Made by a program: the position numbers and the translations under genes. This document shows positions 12,232 to 15,437 of a stretch of 15,437 nt of DNA, one piece after another (position 1 is the stretch's first letter; each line of letters opens with the position of its first letter). The DNA lies in contig JAPLZR010000080.1 in NCBI GenBank assembly GCA_026394935.1, forward strand, positions 1-15,437, written 5' to 3'. This DNA is from Candidatus Woesearchaeota archaeon (lineage in GTDB: Archaea > Nanobdellota > Nanobdellia > Woesearchaeales > ARS49). Below the pieces are notes generated by a model that did no database searches, was not told where the DNA came from, and worked only from the letters and a program-made list of their open reading frames with translations.

Positions 12232-13146
12232 ATGAAAAAAGTTTTTGCTTTGGTTTTGTTGTTTGTTCTTCTTGCAGCGTGTGCTAATGAGGAGCTTCCT
12301 CCTAGTCCTCCTGCACCAGGCGGGGATAGTATTGTTGGAAAGGCTTTGGCTGGAATGGCTGGCGCCATGCCTGCTTGGGCTGCTGCTTCAAAGAATGTGA
12401 TGGTGACTCCTGCCCAGCCGTATTATGGTGATGGTGCGATTATTACCGTTTACGATTACGATTATGTTTATTCTAATGGCTACTTGTTTAATTCAAAGTC
12501 TAGGACTTGGGAGAAGTTTGCTTTGCAGGGCGAGCAGGTTAAGGAGTGGATTAAGGGTGGAGCTCTTGGTACTGTTCCTATTGATGCAAACAAGTTTAGT
12601 GTGGGCAGCAATTATTTGGTAGTTTTCGCTTGTACTACGACTGGCAGTGAGTGGGATTGCAATGGCGGGAAGTGGATGCTTGTGACTTTGAATGTTATGG
12701 GTTCTGCTACTGGCGCGATTCCTGAGATGGCTGACGTTGACGAGTTTGTTCTTAACAAGGAGATTTTCCCGTTCACTGTGATGTCTACTCTTGCTGAGAA
12801 GGATAATTTCCTTGATCTTAACGTTATTCGTTATGATGCCAAGTATAATGAGTCTAAGGGTTTGCTGGTTTTGGTGCACGTGTTTGAATTTAATGATCGT
12901 GTTGAGGTTGACAAGACCATTCTTAATCCTGAGTTGTTCAGGGATATTGTGATTAAGGGCTGGCAGGCGTATAAAGGGCACAATGTTGCTTTGTTCCTTG
13001 ACCAGACTGACCATCGTGTTTGCATTTGGACCAGCGGTAAAGTGATTGTTTACGTTGAAACTTTTGATAACGGCGCTGCGAACAAGGAGATTATTGAGGC
13101 TTATTTGGAGAAGTATCCGTCTGATATGGTGAAACCTGCAGGATGA
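12232..13146 (+). CDS. Lipoprotein with two extracellular domains, paralogue of the next gene
   Basis: The 304-aa product has a lipoprotein signal peptide (MKKVFALVLLFVLLAAC) with lipobox LAAC and the lipidated Cys at residue 17, followed by a Pro-rich linker (EELPPSPPAPGG). Domain A (about 55-155) is beta-rich, with a WEK motif and two Cys in NYLVVFACTTTGSEWDCNGG that could form a disulfide. Domain B (about 185-300) is alpha/beta and ends in TSGKVIVYVETFDNGAANKE. Both domains and the linker recur in the lipoprotein starting at 13143 (NYVLVYWC...WDCNG; TGKIWFSWLSG), so the two genes arose by tandem duplication. The stop overlaps the next ATG as ATGA. Function is unknown; it is probably displayed on the cell surface. 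Confidence 0.85.
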   Translation: MKKVFALVLLFVLLAACANEELPPSPPAPGGDSIVGKALAGMAGAMPAWAAASKNVMVTPAQPYYGDGAIITVYDYDYVYSNGYLFNSKSRTWEKFALQGEQVKEWIKGGALGTVPIDANKFSVGSNYLVVFACTTTGSEWDCNGGKWMLVTLNVMGSATGAIPEMADVDEFVLNKEIFPFTVMSTLAEKDNFLDLNVIRYDAKYNESKGLLVLVHVFEFNDRVEVDKTILNPELFRDIVIKGWQAYKGHNVALFLDQTDHRVCIWTSGKVIVYVETFDNGAANKEIIEAYLEKYPSDMVKPAG

Positions 13147-15437
13147 AATGGTTTGTTTTTTTGGCAGTTTTGCTGTTTTTGCTAGCCGGCTGTAGCGAGG
13201 AACTGCCTCCTAGTCCTCCTTCGCCTGGCGGTCAGGTGTCTGTTGGCAGGGCTTTGGGTGGAATTCCGATTTCTCCAGGTGCCATTCCTGTTAATTATTC
13301 TGAATTGAAATATACTGATGTTACTCCTACTGCTGCGATTTTTGGTGACGATATTGTTGTGACTGTTGAAAAGCCTTCAAGCATTACTAAGACTTTTTAT
13401 GTTTATTCTGAGGCTTGGGTTCTTAACAAGAAGTTTACTTCTAGTTTTTGGGAGAAGGCTGTTGCTAGTACTGGAAAAAGCGGCAAGATTGCCCAGAAGT
13501 GGGCTTTGAATAAGGCAACTTTTATTATTCCTGTGAGCGATGAGCGTTTTGTTAAGGGTATTAATTATGTTCTTGTTTATTGGTGTGTTGATACCGGCAT
13601 TCGTGATACTCAGGGAAATAAGCAGTGGGACTGTAATGGTTACAAGTGGAGTTTGGGCGCTTTTGAGATTACTTCTAAGAAGTATTCTGAATTGATTGAG
13701 ACTGACATCGCTTACAACAAGTTCATTAGCTCTGTTAAAGGTTCTCCTCCTTCTGATGCTTTCACTGGAACTAATAAGTCTGCCGGCACTATGGGTGATG
13801 CGTTTACTGCTACTTATCAGAATTCAGAGTATGTTAAGACAGAGGTTACTGTTATAAAGCTGTTGAATGTTGCCAGGTTCAAGCAGGATTTGGCGAATGA
13901 GCTTTCCAGGATTAGAAGCAATTGGACAGTAGATGTAGGCGGCGCGACTAACGGATTCTTGTTTACGCCCACTGGAAAGATTTGGTTTTCCTGGCTGAGC
14001 GGGTCTAATTGGATTACTGTTAAGTCATATGCAACTGAGCTCGAGACAGATAAGGTTGGCAGGTATGCTGAGAAGTACGTGCCTAATAATGATTTGCTGG
14101 TTGAGTTGGAAGTGTTGGCTGCCCCAAGATGTGGTGATAGCATAAAGAATGCGACTGAGGAGTGCGAGCCTCCGGGAACCACTTGCATTAAAACTGGTGT
14201 TACCGGCACTGGGACTTGCGCTTCTAATTGTTCGTGCGTTAACATTACTGCCGCTCCAAGGTGCGGTGATTTGAACGTGACTGCTCCTGAAGAGTGTGAT
14301 GGTGTTGGCACTTCTTGCAAAGATAAGAATGGCGCTGATGGCACTTGTCTTTCTAATTGCACTTGCAATATTAGTGTTGTTCCTCTTCCTTCAGTAGAGG
14401 GATACTGTGGTGATGGCAAAATAAACGCCAGTGCAGGGGAGGAGTGCGAGCGTCCTGGAGATACTTGCACTAAAGTTACTACCACTGGTAGTGAACAAGG
14501 AACATGCACGACTAATTGCAAATGCAACATTACTGCTGTTCCTTCGTTGGGATATTGCGGTGATGGTAAAAAGAACGCTACTGAGCAGTGCGATCCTGGT
14601 AATTCATCAGCCACTCCACCCATTCCCGCAAATGATACTGCCTGTGTTGGAAAATGTTTGTCTAATTGTAGCTGTGCAAGATGCGGTGATAGCATCATAA
14701 CTGCCTCTGCTGGAGAGCAGTGCGATCCTCCTGCTGCTGCAACTTGTGATGCTAACTGCAAAAAACCAGTCTGGTATTATTCTAGCATATGTGGTTTGAG
14801 CAGTAATGATTGCCCCACCGCTACGTGTAGCGCAGATCTGGGAATGCCGTGTTCGACTGTTGATCAGCACTGCACGTTTAGTGAAAATGATGCGTTCTTC
14901 AATCATGTGTGCAAGTTTATTCCTTCTGCGCCGGTCTGTGGTGACGGTCAGAAAGCTACTTCTGAGGAGTGTGATGATGGAAATACGGTTAATAATGATG
15001 GTTGTTCTTCAACGTGCAAGACTGAGAGGTGCGGAGATAGTATTAAACAGACTTCTGAAGAGTGTGAAACGAACATTGCCTGTACTGACACGTCAAAAAC
15101 CTGTACAGCCTGCAAATGCACTTCTCAAGATGGGGTCTGGGTTGATTTGGGTGATTGCGGTAATAGTGCCGGTCAGACTAAGTGTTATACTTCTTTAAAC
15201 TCGAACTACGCTTCTGGACCCTGTAAATGTTGGGAGACCGGAGCTACGTGCTCAGGTACGGATATCAACAAAGTGTGCTCTACCCAAGTAGCCGGTCAAG
15301 ATCACAATTGCAAGTGCAAAGCCACTTCCACCGGTGGTGGTGCTGTCGCCGTCGTCTATGATTTCCCATTAAACGGTTATGCTGTTCGTATGGACGAGCC
15401 GGCTTCTTCCAGCAGTAGTTTTGTCTTGGTGTTTGTT
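13143..15437 (+). CDS. Giant Cys-rich lipoprotein, C-terminus beyond the window
   Basis: The frame is open for 765 codons and has no stop before the window end, so it is the largest gene here and is incomplete. A signal peptide ends in lipobox LAGC (Cys 16) and the linker EELPPSPPSPGG follows. Domains A (about 55-175) and B (about 225-313) match the preceding lipoprotein. From about residue 330 to 660 come seven Cys-rich modules of the form CGD...EEC/EQC...C...NC.C. The sixth is canonical (CGDGQKATSEECDDGNTVNN), like the Myxococcus-type disulfide repeat. A Cys-rich region continues to the window end. About twelve N-x-S/T sequons lie in the first modules. Secretion, disulfides and glycosylation follow; adhesion or cell contact is a guess. 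The ATGA overlap couples it to the gene before. Confidence 0.88.
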   Translation, partial: MKWFVFLAVLLFLLAGCSEELPPSPPSPGGQVSVGRALGGIPISPGAIPVNYSELKYTDVTPTAAIFGDDIVVTVEKPSSITKTFYVYSEAWVLNKKFTSSFWEKAVASTGKSGKIAQKWALNKATFIIPVSDERFVKGINYVLVYWCVDTGIRDTQGNKQWDCNGYKWSLGAFEITSKKYSELIETDIAYNKFISSVKGSPPSDAFTGTNKSAGTMGDAFTATYQNSEYVKTEVTVIKLLNVARFKQDLANELSRIRSNWTVDVGGATNGFLFTPTGKIWFSWLSGSNWITVKSYATELETDKVGRYAEKYVPNNDLLVELEVLAAPRCGDSIKNATEECEPPGTTCIKTGVTGTGTCASNCSCVNITAAPRCGDLNVTAPEECDGVGTSCKDKNGADGTCLSNCTCNISVVPLPSVEGYCGDGKINASAGEECERPGDTCTKVTTTGSEQGTCTTNCKCNITAVPSLGYCGDGKKNATEQCDPGNSSATPPIPANDTACVGKCLSNCSCARCGDSIITASAGEQCDPPAAATCDANCKKPVWYYSSICGLSSNDCPTATCSADLGMPCSTVDQHCTFSENDAFFNHVCKFIPSAPVCGDGQKATSEECDDGNTVNNDGCSSTCKTERCGDSIKQTSEECETNIACTDTSKTCTACKCTSQDGVWVDLGDCGNSAGQTKCYTSLNSNYASGPCKCWETGATCSGTDINKVCSTQVAGQDHNCKCKATSTGGGAVAVVYDFPLNGYAVRMDEPASSSSSFVLVFV
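14127..15110 (+). repeat. Seven Cys-rich disulfide modules
   Basis: The module-initial Cys codons are at 14130, 14262, 14406, 14556, 14682, 14937 and 15030. Spacing varies from 31 to 85 codons. Modules 1 to 4 share the CGD.....EEC...C...NC.CN pattern with N-glycosylation sequons. Module 5 is short (RCGDSIITASAGEQCDP), and a 60-residue non-repeat stretch with its own Cys separates it from module 6. Confidence 0.8.

Noticed and set aside
13817..14761. A 314-codon minus-strand frame opposite the giant lipoprotein gene.
   Set aside because: The plus-strand frame has clear signal peptide, domains and Cys repeats, and the minus frame is its complement with repetitive Pro/Ser/His text.
1..15437. 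tRNA, rRNA or CRISPR array.
   Set aside because: I saw no T-arm GGTTCGAATCC-type block, no rRNA-like text and no evenly spaced direct repeats with unique spacers.

Overview
The window looks like a piece of a small-genome archaeon, most likely a DPANN lineage such as Woesearchaeota or Pacearchaeota. The evidence is indirect. TATA-like boxes sit 25-29 nt upstream of many start codons, giving leaderless or nearly leaderless transcripts. A few genes carry a strong GGTGAT-type Shine-Dalgarno site. The window also holds archaeal-type winged-helix, CBS, PIN and nucleotidyltransferase proteins, lipoprotein signal peptides, and Cys-rich surface proteins of a kind common in DPANN genomes. No rRNA, tRNA or CRISPR array was seen.

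Left part (1-2366): the C-terminal part of an MgtA-like P-type ATPase enters from the left edge but carries two in-frame stops, both where the family usually has Lys. It converges on a small winged-helix regulator. A palindromic TATA box appears to drive that regulator and, divergently, a 22-codon micro-ORF. Next come a ribbon-helix-helix protein, whose start codon lies in a near-perfect 28-bp palindrome, and a convergent CBS-PIN operon whose PIN gene overlaps the tail of the RHH gene.

Centre-left (2426-5764): a coiled-coil lipoprotein with base composition opposite to its surroundings, a membrane-anchored Cys-rich/Gly-rich surface protein, two short hypothetical genes, and a long PIN-domain protein on the minus strand that overlaps its neighbour by 47 nt.

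Centre (5885-7170): a leaderless toxin-first PIN (DUF3368-like)/UPF0175-like antitoxin pair, followed 2 nt later by a zinc-ribbon gene. That gene is split by a 136-nt two-hairpin element. Removing 6759-6894, immediately after a TTGAT, restores an open frame of about 122 aa. I read this as a non-autonomous IS200/IS605-type element.

Centre-right (7176-9989, minus strand): a tight three-gene operon of a small helical protein, an HEXXH metalloprotease with a Gly/Ser/Tyr-rich N-terminus, and a 630-aa protein with one degenerate and one intact nucleotidyltransferase domain plus a HEPN-like Rx4H region. A divergent hypothetical gene of 343 aa follows.

Right part (11219-15437): a hairpin-rich spacer, then an operon of a two-TM coiled-coil protein and two tandem, paralogous lipoproteins. 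The second runs off the window end still open (765 codons visible) and carries seven Cys-rich CGD...EEC modules with about a dozen N-glycosylation sequons. I infer an envelope-surface assembly. Together with the three-gene NTase/HEPN-metalloprotease operon, it is the best candidate for an undescribed system here.
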